Positions 8,228-15,343 of a DNA stretch of 16,440 nucleotides are shown here, piece by piece. Made by a program: the position numbers and the translations under genes. Position 1 is the stretch's first letter. Each line of letters begins with the position of its first letter. The stretch is from Acidimicrobiia bacterium (lineage in GTDB: Bacteria; Actinomycetota; Acidimicrobiia; IMCC26256; BP-133), in contig JAICGL010000020.1 of assembly GCA_025923175.1 (NCBI GenBank), positions 1 to 16,440 on the forward strand, read 5' to 3'. The notes under the pieces are model-generated. The model ran no database searches, was not told the DNA's origin, and was given only the letters and a program-made list of their open reading frames with translations.

Positions 8228-9376
8228 CTACGCAACTTCGTTTTCTGCGTAGAACTCGACCAGCTCGGGCGTGCCCCAGTACTGGCCGACGAAGACCTGC
8301 TCGACGATGAGCAGCGCATCCAGCAGAGCCTTGGTGGTTTCAGGCGTCTGCGCCGCCACGTAGTTGGCGAGAGCGGTTTCAAAAGCCACGTTGGCTCGGG
8401 TCAGCGCACCGCCGGTCTTGAAGGACAGCGGGTACTGGAGCCAGTCGGTGTACTCGGTCTGGACCTGGGCGGCCGCTTCGGGCGTACCCACGGCGATCAG
8501 GTCCCGGATCTCGAAGAACGTGAGGACGATGTCGCCCAGGAAGTCGACGCTGCTGAAGTTCTCGTCGGCGAACGTCGGCTGGGTCGACTGGCTCGGAACG
8601 CTGTTCCGGGCGGCGGCGGTGACCAGGTTGATCCCCAGGCCGTAACGAGGTGCCAGGGCGGCCAGGGCCGCGGCGGCGTCCCCGCCCGAGTCGAAGGCGG
8701 CGGTGACCGCGGCCACCAGCCCGTCGACCTCGGTTGCCAGGTCCTCGTTGCGGAAGGCGATCAGCTCACGGGCGACCGGGTAGTCGACGACGAACTCCGC
8801 CCAGTGCTCTGCCGCGGCGGCGGGGTCGGGAGCGGTGGCGTCCGTCTGCGGTGTCGCGTCAGGGTTGCCGGCGAGCTCGGCCCGGGCCAGGCGGATGGCC
8901 TGATTGACGGTCCGCAGCGTGGCCACGTCGTTGAAGAGCGGGCCGGAGTCCGGCGAGTTGGCGATCAGTTGGACGATGGCGTCCCAGGACGCGGCCTGCT
9001 CCTGCGCGAGTCGCGTGTTGGTCGCACAGTCGTAGGGGTCGTCGCCCTCGAGGCCGAGGCCCGACGGGACCTGGTCCTGGATGTAGATGTGCTCGAAGAA
9101 CATGTACTGCTCGGGCGAGAGGAACTGGTGGTCGATCTCGACGGCATTGAAGACCGTCTCGGCGTCCTGGTAGGCCTCCCGGGCCGTGTTCAAATCACAG
9201 GTCTCGACCGCTGCGGTATACGCGTCCAGCGCGGCAGCCAGGGCTTCGGCGCGGGCCGCGGGGGTCTCGCCGTAGCTCGTGATGGCCGAAGCCGAGTTGA
9301 AGGTTGCCCCGAGGATCGAGACCCCCAGGGCAACAACGAGCCCACCAAGGGCACGGTTGCGTGTGTAGCGGGACAT
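8228..9376 (-). CDS. Secreted helical protein, possibly imelysin/EfeO-like (iron-related)
   Basis: This encodes a 382-residue protein with a Sec signal peptide (1 to about 31, cleavage after NSASA). The mature part is rich in Ala, Glu and Asp and looks almost wholly alpha-helical. It contains segments such as LDAYTAAVETCDLNTAREAY, followed by a VFNAVE motif and YMFFEHIY. These resemble the 'helix, GDL..A...Y..AR..YE.IE' pattern of imelysin (M75), EfeO and FTR1-associated extracytoplasmic domains. The classic GxHxxE motif is not seen. There are two cysteines in the mature chain (59 and 117), which could form a disulfide. The start is well supported: GGAGGAG lies five bases before the ATG. Related palindromic TTAGG/CCTAA half-sites lie about 160 bp upstream, which would suit an iron-regulated gene. 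The family call is tentative; presence of a secreted protein gene is secure. Confidence 0.6.
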   Translation of the reverse strand: MSRYTRNRALGGLVVALGVSILGATFNSASAITSYGETPAARAEALAAALDAYTAAVETCDLNTAREAYQDAETVFNAVEIDHQFLSPEQYMFFEHIYIQDQVPSGLGLEGDDPYDCATNTRLAQEQAASWDAIVQLIANSPDSGPLFNDVATLRTVNQAIRLARAELAGNPDATPQTDATAPDPAAAAEHWAEFVVDYPVARELIAFRNEDLATEVDGLVAAVTAAFDSGGDAAAALAALAPRYGLGINLVTAAARNSVPSQSTQPTFADENFSSVDFLGDIVLTFFEIRDLIAVGTPEAAAQVQTEYTDWLQYPLSFKTGGALTRANVAFETALANYVAAQTPETTKALLDALLIVEQVFVGQYWGTPELVEFYAENEVA

Positions 9377-9491
9377 GCATTCTCCTCCAGAGTGAATGGC
9401 GTCGCGGTTGGTCCCCAGAACCAGTCGCGGAAGGTGCTAGCTCCCCTTCGGCGCCCGAACGGTCCCAATGCCATAAAGGCGCCATTTGGAA

Positions 9492-9506
9492 GATTCGGCG
9501 CGAATC
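9492..9506. promoter_or_regulatory. Inverted repeat GATTCG-GCG-CGAATC in the leader of the imelysin-like gene
   Basis: A perfect 6-3-6 inverted repeat lies about 120 bp before the start of the minus-strand gene 8228-9376. It falls in the 206-bp gap after the RTX gene, where the promoter of the former is expected. It is the right size for an operator, but the bound protein is unknown and chance cannot be excluded. Confidence 0.3.
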
Positions 9507-9535
9507 GGACAATTCCTTCCTGCGAACCAAGGAAA

Positions 9536-9566
9536 TTAGGCAGCCCTAAGTGATGTGGAATTAGGG
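9536..9566. promoter_or_regulatory. Cluster of TTAGG/CCTAA half-sites (IdeR/DtxR-like box)
   Basis: TTAGG-CAGC-CCTAA (9536-9549) is followed 11 bases later by TTAGGG (9561-9566), giving three alternating half-sites. The first element has the same TTAGG-N4-CCTAA layout as the palindrome between mbtH and the PPTase gene and differs from it at two spacer bases. It resembles part of the IdeR/DtxR consensus TTAGGTTAGSCTAACCTAA but is not a full match. It lies just after the RTX stop codon and upstream of the imelysin/EfeO-like gene. The outer pair (CCCTAA with TTAGGG) could alternatively form a weak hairpin ending the RTX transcript. Confidence 0.45.
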
Positions 9567-9582
9567 CGGGGTGACGAGTCGT

Positions 9583-12549
9583 CTAGAAGGCGACGGCGCC
9601 GACGACGGGTTGGTTCAGCCGGCTCTTGACGAGCTGGCCGAGCGGCCCGGTGTCACCGAAGGCGAAGCCACCCCCGTCGCCCGCCACGAGCATGTAGCCG
9701 TTGCGGTCGCGGACAGGAGCGATGCTGACGAAGGCGTCGGCGTCGGCCTGCGGCGGCGGGGTGCCGAGCAGCTTGGCGTCGCCGAAGGCGGAGATGCCCC
9801 CGCCCGATCCCGCCAGCCAGTAGCCCTTCCCTGACGGTGTGGTGGCCATTCCCACCACCCGGCCGCTGAGCTTGGACCGGCCCAGGCTCCCGAAGAAATC
9901 GGCGTCGCCGAAGGTGAAGATGCCGCCGTCGGACGCCACCAGCCAGTAGCCCTTCCCGGACGGGGTCGGTGCCATCCCGACGATCGGCTTGTTCAGCTTG
10001 ATGTCGCCGGTCGAGCCGAAGAACGCGGCGTCGCCGAAGCTGAAGATGCCGCCGTCGGAAGCCACCAGCCAGTAGCCCTTCCCGGTGGGTGTGACCGTCA
10101 TCCCGACGATGGGCCGGTTCAGCGCGATGTCGCCGGTGGAACCGTGGAACGTCGCATCGCCGAAGCTGAAGATCCCGCCATCGGCTGCGACCATCCAGTA
10201 CCCGTTCTTCGTCCGTGTGGCGGCCATTCCCACCACCGGCTGGTTCAGCGCGATGTCGCCGGCGGACCCGTAGAACCCGGCGGCGCCGAAGCTGAAGACC
10301 CCGCCGTCGGCAGCGGCCAGCCAGTAGCCGCCGAAGTCGGCTGTGAATGGAAGGATCGGAGCGGCGGCGTCCTCCCTCTTCGGGAGTTCGGGCTTTTCGA
10401 TTCCGGTGACGTTGTCCTTCTCGTTGGCTTCGCCGTCGTTGGCCTGGCCGTCGTCGGTGATCGTGACGGGCTGCTTCCGGACGGAGTACCGGACGGTATC
10501 GTTGCCCTCGCCGCCCTTGATCTCGTCGGCGCCGTTGGCTTTGGAGTCCTCGTCCCAGATGTCGTCGCCGGCACCGCCGTCCATCACGTCGTTGCCCTCG
10601 CCGCCGGCGAAGGTGTCGGCTCCGCCGCCGCCGATGAGGACGTCGCCGTACTTGCTGCCCGTCAGGTTGTCGTCCTTCTCGCTGCCGATGACCCGCTCGA
10701 AGGCGGTCACCGGGTCGTCGCTGCCGTCGCCCTCGCCCGTCTCGTTGTCGAGGTTCACCCGGACGGGCTCGAAGGATTTGGAGTAGTCCACGGTGTCGAA
10801 GCCGGGCCCGCCGCTCAGGATGTCGTCCATCAGGCCACCGGAGACGTGGTCCTCGCCGTCGGCGCCGTCGATGGAGTCGTTCCCGTCGCCACCGTGTAGG
10901 ACGTCGTTGCCCTCGCTGCCGGTGACGATGTCCTCACCGTTTCCGGCATCGACCAGGTCGTCGCCGAGGTTCCCCTCGACCGTGTCGAAGCCGTCGCCGC
11001 CGAAGATCTCGTCGTTGCCTTCCCCGCCGGTGATGATGTCGTCGCCGTTGCCGGCGTCCATGAAGTCGTCCTCCGGACCGCCGGCCATGATGTCGGAGCC
11101 GTCCCCGCCGATGATCCGGTCGAAGCCGAAGCTGCCCTCGATCGTGTCGTCCATCGGGCCGCCGTCGATGAGGTCGTCCCCCGGGCCGCCGGCCATGAGG
11201 TCGGTGCCCTCCCCGCCGAAGACCTGGTCGAAGCCGAGACCCCCGTCCATCGTGTCATCGCCGGGGCCGCCGTCGACGAAGTCGTCCTCCGGACCGGCGG
11301 TGATGATGTCGGTGCCCTCGCCGCCGAAGATCCGGTCGAACTCGGTGCCGCCGTCGATGGTGTCGTCGCCGGGGCCACCGTCGACCAGGTCGTCGCCCGG
11401 ACCGGCGGTGATGATGTCGTTCCCTTCGCTGGGCGGAAACTCGTCGAAGCCGAGCCCGCCGTCGGCCGTGTCGTCGCCGGGGCCGGTGTCGACCCAGTCG
11501 TCGCCCGGACCGGCAGTGATGATGTCGGTGCCCTCCGCGCCGAGGATGTCGTCGGCGCCGTCGCCGGAGTCGATGGTGTCGTCGCCGGGGCCGGCGTGGA
11601 TCTGGTCGTCGCCCAGCTCGCCCGCGATGATGTCGTTGCCCTCGTTGGCTTCGATGAGGTCGTCGCCGCCCGCACCGTTGATCACGTCTTCGCCCGGGCC
11701 GCCGATGATCTGGTTGCCCTTGTCGTCGCCGGTGAGGTCGTCGCTAAAGCGGGAGCCGAGGATGTCCTCGATGTTCCGGACGGACCGGGCGCCGGTGGCG
11801 TAGCCGGCCTCCAGGTTCGCCTCGACGAACTGCGGGGCGTACGTCAGGTCGAGGATGTCCCTGCCCTCTCCGCCGTCGAGGGTGACGGGCTCGTCGAGGA
11901 TCGGGCCGCCCAGTTGAGCGAGGGTCCCCCCGCCGGACCCGCTGAGCTTGTCATTGCCCCCGTTCCCCTTGACGAAGATCGAGGTCACACCGGACTCGAA
12001 GAGCCCGGACGTGGCGCATTGCTCCGGGAAGCGGCAGAAGGTCACATCCGCGGTCAGGTCGCCGTCGAGATCCACGCCGCCCTTCTCGACTGATCCGATC
12101 ACCGGGCCCCGCCCGACGCTGATCCTGTCGTCGCGCGCCGTGCCCTCGATCACGAGCGTCGCGGCGTCGAAGAAGCCGGTGATGTTGAACTTCACGCCCG
12201 GGAAGCCCCCGTTGGCCAGGTCGATCGTGACGATCTCACCCGTCTCGCCGTCGTCCGGGCCCTCGACGTTGATCGTGTCGGTGTTGGTCACCGTGGCTTC
12301 AGCGCAGGGGGTTCCATTGACGGTGATGTTCCCGGCGGCATCGCGGGCGATCGTCGCCGTGTCACCCGGGCTGCTCATCGTGACGAGCATGGTCCGGGTG
12401 GTGGCGTCGTACGTGCAGCGGACGACTGCCTGGGCCGTCCCGGAGAGCAGCACGCCGAAGAAGCCCGTGGCGAGGGCCACGAGTGCGATGAGATGCTGCG
12501 TGGACCTGCGGCGCGCGCGGCGGCGCACCCCTTCTGAAATCCCCAGCAT
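9583..12549 (-). CDS. Secreted RTX calcium-binding protein with C-terminal 42-residue repeats
   Basis: This encodes 988 residues. The N-terminus carries a basic RRRARRR region and a hydrophobic core, with probable cleavage after GTAQA (residue 41), so export is by Sec. A small beta domain with two cysteines follows (about 42-190). Residues about 194-700 hold GGxGxDxUx RTX nonapeptides, which form calcium-binding beta-rolls; the core is a 36-residue higher-order unit (339-554). Residues 740-988 are six copies of a 42-residue unit centred on GYWLVASDGGIFSFGD and PIVGM, the last one 39 long. I recognise this repeat as widespread in actinobacterial, especially acidimicrobial, secreted proteins; it probably forms a propeller-like or surface-binding domain. 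No catalytic motif is seen. Likely role: a cell-surface or matrix protein that binds calcium. The gene lies between the siderophore operon and the imelysin-like gene on the same strand, and palindromic half-sites lie upstream. The ribosome site is ambiguous: GAGG sits close to the ATG and GGGGG farther away. Confidence 0.9.
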   Translation of the reverse strand: MLGISEGVRRRARRRSTQHLIALVALATGFFGVLLSGTAQAVVRCTYDATTRTMLVTMSSPGDTATIARDAAGNITVNGTPCAEATVTNTDTINVEGPDDGETGEIVTIDLANGGFPGVKFNITGFFDAATLVIEGTARDDRISVGRGPVIGSVEKGGVDLDGDLTADVTFCRFPEQCATSGLFESGVTSIFVKGNGGNDKLSGSGGGTLAQLGGPILDEPVTLDGGEGRDILDLTYAPQFVEANLEAGYATGARSVRNIEDILGSRFSDDLTGDDKGNQIIGGPGEDVINGAGGDDLIEANEGNDIIAGELGDDQIHAGPGDDTIDSGDGADDILGAEGTDIITAGPGDDWVDTGPGDDTADGGLGFDEFPPSEGNDIITAGPGDDLVDGGPGDDTIDGGTEFDRIFGGEGTDIITAGPEDDFVDGGPGDDTMDGGLGFDQVFGGEGTDLMAGGPGDDLIDGGPMDDTIEGSFGFDRIIGGDGSDIMAGGPEDDFMDAGNGDDIITGGEGNDEIFGGDGFDTVEGNLGDDLVDAGNGEDIVTGSEGNDVLHGGDGNDSIDGADGEDHVSGGLMDDILSGGPGFDTVDYSKSFEPVRVNLDNETGEGDGSDDPVTAFERVIGSEKDDNLTGSKYGDVLIGGGGADTFAGGEGNDVMDGGAGDDIWDEDSKANGADEIKGGEGNDTVRYSVRKQPVTITDDGQANDGEANEKDNVTGIEKPELPKREDAAAPILPFTADFGGYWLAAADGGVFSFGAAGFYGSAGDIALNQPVVGMAATRTKNGYWMVAADGGIFSFGDATFHGSTGDIALNRPIVGMTVTPTGKGYWLVASDGGIFSFGDAAFFGSTGDIKLNKPIVGMAPTPSGKGYWLVASDGGIFTFGDADFFGSLGRSKLSGRVVGMATTPSGKGYWLAGSGGGISAFGDAKLLGTPPPQADADAFVSIAPVRDRNGYMLVAGDGGGFAFGDTGPLGQLVKSRLNQPVVGAVAF
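9586..10332 (-). repeat. Six tandem 126-bp coding repeats (42 residues each)
   Basis: The 3' end of the RTX gene is an array of six 42-codon units, five full and the last 39 codons. Each begins with GYW or GYM and contains DGG, FGD and a PIVGM-like ending. The middle units are nearly identical at the protein level (KGYWLVASDGGIF twice), while the last two have drifted. This fits tandem duplication followed by divergence. Confidence 0.9.
10888..11535 (-). repeat. Six tandem 108-bp RTX super-repeats (36 residues each)
   Basis: Within the RTX region, residues 339-554 fall into six in-frame units of exactly 36 residues. Each unit is four RTX nonapeptides and starts with E/D-G-x-D, with a hydrophobic 'GFD' marking most unit ends. 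The first unit ends in FPPS instead of FGG, a break in the glycine pattern. The array points to amplification of a four-turn block rather than single nonapeptides. Confidence 0.8.
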
Positions 12550-12607
12550 TGACCTCTACCCCCAGCGGTCACTGAGTGTCAGTTTGTCCAGGTTACTTTA
12601 CATTTGT

Positions 12608-12653
12608 TCCCTAGACAATCCGGCTTAGGGATCTCAGAGCCTAATTGTTAGGC
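12608..12653. promoter_or_regulatory. Two nested inverted repeats of TTAGG/CCTAA type upstream of the RTX gene
   Basis: The 109-bp gap between the formyltransferase stop and the RTX start contains TCCCTA...TAGGGA (12608-12613 with 12626-12631) and GCCTAA-TTG-TTAGGC (12639-12653, a perfect 6-3-6 repeat). The half-sites are the same as those in the other two candidate iron-box regions, but their order and spacing differ: TTAGG to CCTAA here is 10 bases apart, whereas IdeR/DtxR consensus spacing is 9. This is the likely promoter region of the RTX gene. A short hairpin ending the siderophore operon is an alternative reading of the 6-3-6 element. Confidence 0.4.
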
Positions 12654-12658
12654 GACCC

Positions 12659-13606
12659 TCACTCCGGCCGTCGCCGGAGGTACCCACCGAGCTTCGGGAA
12701 GAAGTCCCGGGCGGGCCCTTCCCGGCCGTCGTCGTCCCGGACCCGATCGATGATCAGACCGGGATTGGTGCCCCGGTGGGAGTCGGGCCCGCAGACGATG
12801 ATGACGCCGTCCCCGCCGCGGGTACGGGCGAACACCCGCCCGGCGGTCCCCCCGCAGCACTCGAAGGTGACCGATGCCTGCAGCACCCGGAGTCGCCGGC
12901 CGTCGGCGAACGTGTAGGCGTTCGGGTATGGGTCCGACTGCGCCCGGACCAGGTTGACGATGTCGAGCGCCGGCCACGTCCAGTCGATCAGGCTGTCCTC
13001 CACCGACCGCTTGTGGAAGAAGGTGGCCCGTACGAGGTCTTGCGGGGTCCGTTGCCCGGTGCCGTGCTCGAGGTGGTCCAGGGCCTCGAGCGTGATGGGT
13101 CCCATCATCTCCAGGGTGGCGTGGAACATGTCGGTGGTGGTGTCCCGGGGCCCGACCGGCACACTCCACTGGAGGACGATGTCGCCCCGGTCGAGGCGCT
13201 CGTCCATCAGGTGGGCCGTCACGCCCACTTCGGTCTCCCCGTTGAGGATCGCCCAGTTGAGGGGCGCGAATCCGGCGTACTTCGGCAGCAGCGAGTCGTG
13301 CACGTTGAGGGTCCCGAGCCGGGGGGCGGTGAAGACCTCGGGCGGGATCCATGTGCGCCAGTTGCAGGCGACCATCACGTCGGTGTCCGCCAGGGCGCCG
13401 GCCAGCTCGGCCTCCGGCCGGTCCTTGACGATGACCGTCACGCCCTTCGAGCGGGCCAGCTCCTCGACTGAGTCGCTCCAGATCGACTCGTAGGCATGGT
13501 CACTCCTCGGATGCGTCACCACGAGGACCACCTCGTGCTTGGAACCGAGGAGGTGTTCCAGGACCCGGAATCCCCAGGTCTGAAAGCCGAAGAGGGCGAC
13601 CCTCAC
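12659..13606 (-). CDS. Formyltransferase, probable N5-hydroxyornithine formyltransferase for siderophore synthesis
   Basis: This is a 315-residue protein of the methionyl-tRNA/10-formyl-THF formyltransferase fold. The N-terminal VRVALFGFQTWGF is followed by the catalytic segment LNVHDSLLPKYAGFAP and then VGVTAHLMDERLDRGDI. Asn101, His103 and Asp139 correspond to the Asn-His-Asp triad of the family. A C-terminal OB-like domain (about 210-315) follows. It is very unlikely to be the housekeeping Fmt: it is translationally coupled to an ornithine N-monooxygenase through a GTGA overlap (13603-13606). Such pairs (as in coelichelin or rhodochelin clusters) make N5-formyl-N5-hydroxyornithine, an iron-chelating hydroxamate. 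I chose GTG 13606 because the longer frame, to about 13885, would run deep into the monooxygenase gene. It is the last gene of the operon; no NRPS follows. Confidence 0.85.
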   Translation of the reverse strand: MRVALFGFQTWGFRVLEHLLGSKHEVVLVVTHPRSDHAYESIWSDSVEELARSKGVTVIVKDRPEAELAGALADTDVMVACNWRTWIPPEVFTAPRLGTLNVHDSLLPKYAGFAPLNWAILNGETEVGVTAHLMDERLDRGDIVLQWSVPVGPRDTTTDMFHATLEMMGPITLEALDHLEHGTGQRTPQDLVRATFFHKRSVEDSLIDWTWPALDIVNLVRAQSDPYPNAYTFADGRRLRVLQASVTFECCGGTAGRVFARTRGGDGVIIVCGPDSHRGTNPGLIIDRVRDDDGREGPARDFFPKLGGYLRRRPE

Positions 13607-14988
13607 GAGGCTTCGCGGGCGGTGGGTTGGGCTTTGAGATGCCGGGTCGGTGTGCCCGGACGCTGCCCTTCGGAGGGGGATTCGGTGGTGAGGTCGATGG
13701 TGTCGGCGGCCATCGATGCGACAAGCTCTCCGGCCCGGACGGCGACGTTGGACAGCAACGTCTCGGAGAGTCCGTGGGCGTACTCGGAGGCGCCGGTGAG
13801 GAAGAGCCCGGCCCGGCCGGGAATGGTGAGGTCGAGGCGGTGGTCCCGCCCGATGCTGAGCCGGCCGGCCCCGTCGCGGCGGCACAGCCGGGCGGTGCGG
13901 CCGAGGACCTGGGTCGGGTCAGCGGGGCGGTAGCCGGTGGCGTAGACGATCACGTCGGCCTCGAGCCGGGTGACTTCCCCGTCGGGGAGAAACTCGACGA
14001 AGGCGAGCACCCCCTCCGCGGTCTCGGCGAGATCGGCGACCCGCGAGGCATTCATGACCCGGAGGACCTGGCGCCCCGTCACCTTTTCCATGTAGGTCCG
14101 GCGGTAGAGGGCGTCAATCAGCTCGCTGTCCACGACCGAGTAGTTCGTGTTCCGGTGGTAGCCGGACAGCATCTGCTTCACGTCTTCCGGCGCCGAGTAG
14201 AACGTGTCGACGGAGGACGGGTCGAAGATCTGGTTGGTGAAGCTCGAGTCGTCGGACGGGCTGTAGCCGAACCGGGAGAAGACGGCGCAGACCTCGGCAT
14301 CGGGGAAGCGCGCACAGAGAAACTCGGTGGTCTCGGCCGCGCTCTGCCCGGCGCCGACGACGACGAAACGGCGGGGCGTGCGCTCGGTTGCGAGCGCTTC
14401 GACCCGGTGCAGCAGCTCCGAGCTGTGCCAGACCCGGTCGGAGGGCGTCACCCCTTCGGGAAGGTGAGGGGTCAGGCCGGCTGCGATGACGACGTTGCCG
14501 GCCCGCCGGACGTCGACCTGCTTCGTCGGGCGGCCCACCGTGACGTCGAACGCCGTGATGACACCGTCCTCGACGACCGGGCGCACCTCCGTGACCTCGC
14601 TGGAATACGTGACGAGGTGGGTGAGACGGTCGGCGGCCCAGGCGAAGTAGTCATTGAACTCGACCCGCAGCGGGAACAGCGTCTTGCTGTTGATGAAATC
14701 GGCCAGCCGGCCCCGATCGTGCAGGTAGGCGACGAACGAGAAGGTGCTAGCCGGATTTCGCATCGTCGCCAGGTCCTTGAGGAACGACACCTGGACAGTG
14801 GCGTTCGGCAGGAGCATGCCGCTGTGCCAGCCGAACTCCGGCCGGCGCTCGAAGAACATGCCGGCGAGGGGCCTGCCCCCCGCCGAATCGACCTGAGCGT
14901 TGTGCTCCTCAATGGCGACGGCGAGGCCGAGGTTGGATGGCCCGAACCCAACGCCGACAACGTCGAAGCCGGGGCTAGACGTGTTCAT
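13603..14988 (-). CDS. L-ornithine N5-monooxygenase (SidA/PvdA/IucD family), siderophore hydroxamate enzyme
   Basis: This is a 461-residue flavoprotein that would use FAD, NADPH and O2 to hydroxylate the side-chain amine of ornithine (possibly lysine). The FAD motif VGVGFGPSNLGLA lies at about 11-23, the family signature VSFLKDLATMRNP at 67-79, the NADPH motif VVGAGQSAAE at 210-219 and the ATGYRP motif at 350-355. The blocks FNDYFAW, PSDDSSFTNQIF and NTNYSVVDSELIDALY are much closer to ornithine enzymes such as PvdA than to lysine enzymes, so ornithine is the likelier substrate. The start ATG at 14988 is 7 bp after the mbtH stop with no clear Shine-Dalgarno site, so reinitiation is likely. 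The longer frame (to 15204) would overlap mbtH and was rejected. The stop overlaps the formyltransferase GTG by 4 bp. Confidence 0.92.
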   Translation of the reverse strand: MNTSSPGFDVVGVGFGPSNLGLAVAIEEHNAQVDSAGGRPLAGMFFERRPEFGWHSGMLLPNATVQVSFLKDLATMRNPASTFSFVAYLHDRGRLADFINSKTLFPLRVEFNDYFAWAADRLTHLVTYSSEVTEVRPVVEDGVITAFDVTVGRPTKQVDVRRAGNVVIAAGLTPHLPEGVTPSDRVWHSSELLHRVEALATERTPRRFVVVGAGQSAAETTEFLCARFPDAEVCAVFSRFGYSPSDDSSFTNQIFDPSSVDTFYSAPEDVKQMLSGYHRNTNYSVVDSELIDALYRRTYMEKVTGRQVLRVMNASRVADLAETAEGVLAFVEFLPDGEVTRLEADVIVYATGYRPADPTQVLGRTARLCRRDGAGRLSIGRDHRLDLTIPGRAGLFLTGASEYAHGLSETLLSNVAVRAGELVASMAADTIDLTTESPSEGQRPGTPTRHLKAQPTAREAS

Positions 14989-14995
14989 GGTCGGC

Positions 14996-15220
14996 TCAGG
15001 CGGGGGTGATGCGTTGCTCAGTGGCCTCGATGAGACTCTTCGGTCGCATGTCGGCCCAGTGCGTCTCGATGTACTCGAGGCAGGCGTCCCGGCTGTCCTC
15101 ACCGTGGACGATCTCCCACCCGGCGGGTACGGGGGCGAAGTGCGGCCAGAGCGAATGCTGGCCTTCGTCGTTGACCAGGACGTAGAACACGCCCTCGTGA
15201 TCATCGAACGGATTTGTCAT
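14996..15220 (-). CDS. mbtH: MbtH-like protein, NRPS adenylation-domain partner
   Basis: This is a 74-residue cytoplasmic protein of the MbtH family, which binds and stabilises adenylation domains of non-ribosomal peptide synthetases. The family signatures are intact: NPFDD at 3-7, LVNDEGQHSLWP at 15-26, VPAGW at 31-35 and the C-terminal CLEYIETHWADMRPKSL at 47-63, including the tryptophans that contact the partner. Length is typical. The ATG at 15220 has a GGGAGG site 4-5 bases upstream. It is the first gene of the minus-strand siderophore operon. Its presence implies an NRPS that needs it, yet none is in the window. Confidence 0.96.
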   Translation of the reverse strand: MTNPFDDHEGVFYVLVNDEGQHSLWPHFAPVPAGWEIVHGEDSRDACLEYIETHWADMRPKSLIEATEQRITPA

Positions 15221-15272
15221 CCCGCCCTCCCCCTTCGTGGCGCAGTCCCCAGTTCTGCGTCAGCTGTTACTT

Positions 15273-15302
15273 AAGATACCGAGACCAGATGACTTAGGCC
15301 AA
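15273..15302 (-). promoter_or_regulatory. Candidate sigma70-type promoter of the mbtH operon
   Basis: On the minus strand, TTGGCC (15297-15302) and TATCTT (15273-15278) are 18 bases apart. Each matches four of six bases of the -35 and -10 consensus. The -35 element lies inside the first of the TTAGG half-sites, so a repressor bound there would block the promoter. The initiating base would fall about 45 bases before the mbtH start codon. The match is modest and the call is an inference. Confidence 0.35.
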
Positions 15303-15323
15303 CCTTCCTTAGGCAAGCCTAAG
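15294..15323. promoter_or_regulatory. IdeR/DtxR-like iron box between mbtH and the PPTase gene
   Basis: CTTAGGCAAGCCTAAG (15308-15323) is a perfect palindrome with 7-bp arms and a 2-base centre. A further half-site, TTAGGCC, lies at 15294-15300. Its first 14 bases (TTAGGCAAGCCTAA) agree with 12 of 14 positions of the IdeR/DtxR consensus half TTAGGTTAGSCTAA. It lies between two divergent siderophore-related genes, only 20 bp before the PPTase ATG and over the candidate mbtH -35 region. This is the expected place for an iron-dependent repressor to control both directions. Confidence 0.65.
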
Positions 15324-15343
15324 ATGATTCTTCGGCGACGCTC

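Noticed and set aside
10793..11803. Plus-strand frame of Ser/Pro repeats opposite the RTX region
   Set aside because: The repeats are the mirror of the RTX codons; no start signal or domain supports it.
9583..12549. CRISPR array or intergenic repeat region suggested by regular DNA periodicity
   Set aside because: The 108-bp and 126-bp periods are multiples of three, lie inside one open frame and encode known repeat types; there are no repeat-spacer units.
13607..13885. Longer N-terminus for the formyltransferase
   Set aside because: It would overlap about 280 bp of the monooxygenase gene and precedes the conserved VRVALFGF start of the fold.
14989..15204. Longer N-terminus for the ornithine monooxygenase
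   Set aside because: It would lie within mbtH in another frame and has no family similarity; the FAD motif sits at the normal distance from ATG 14988.
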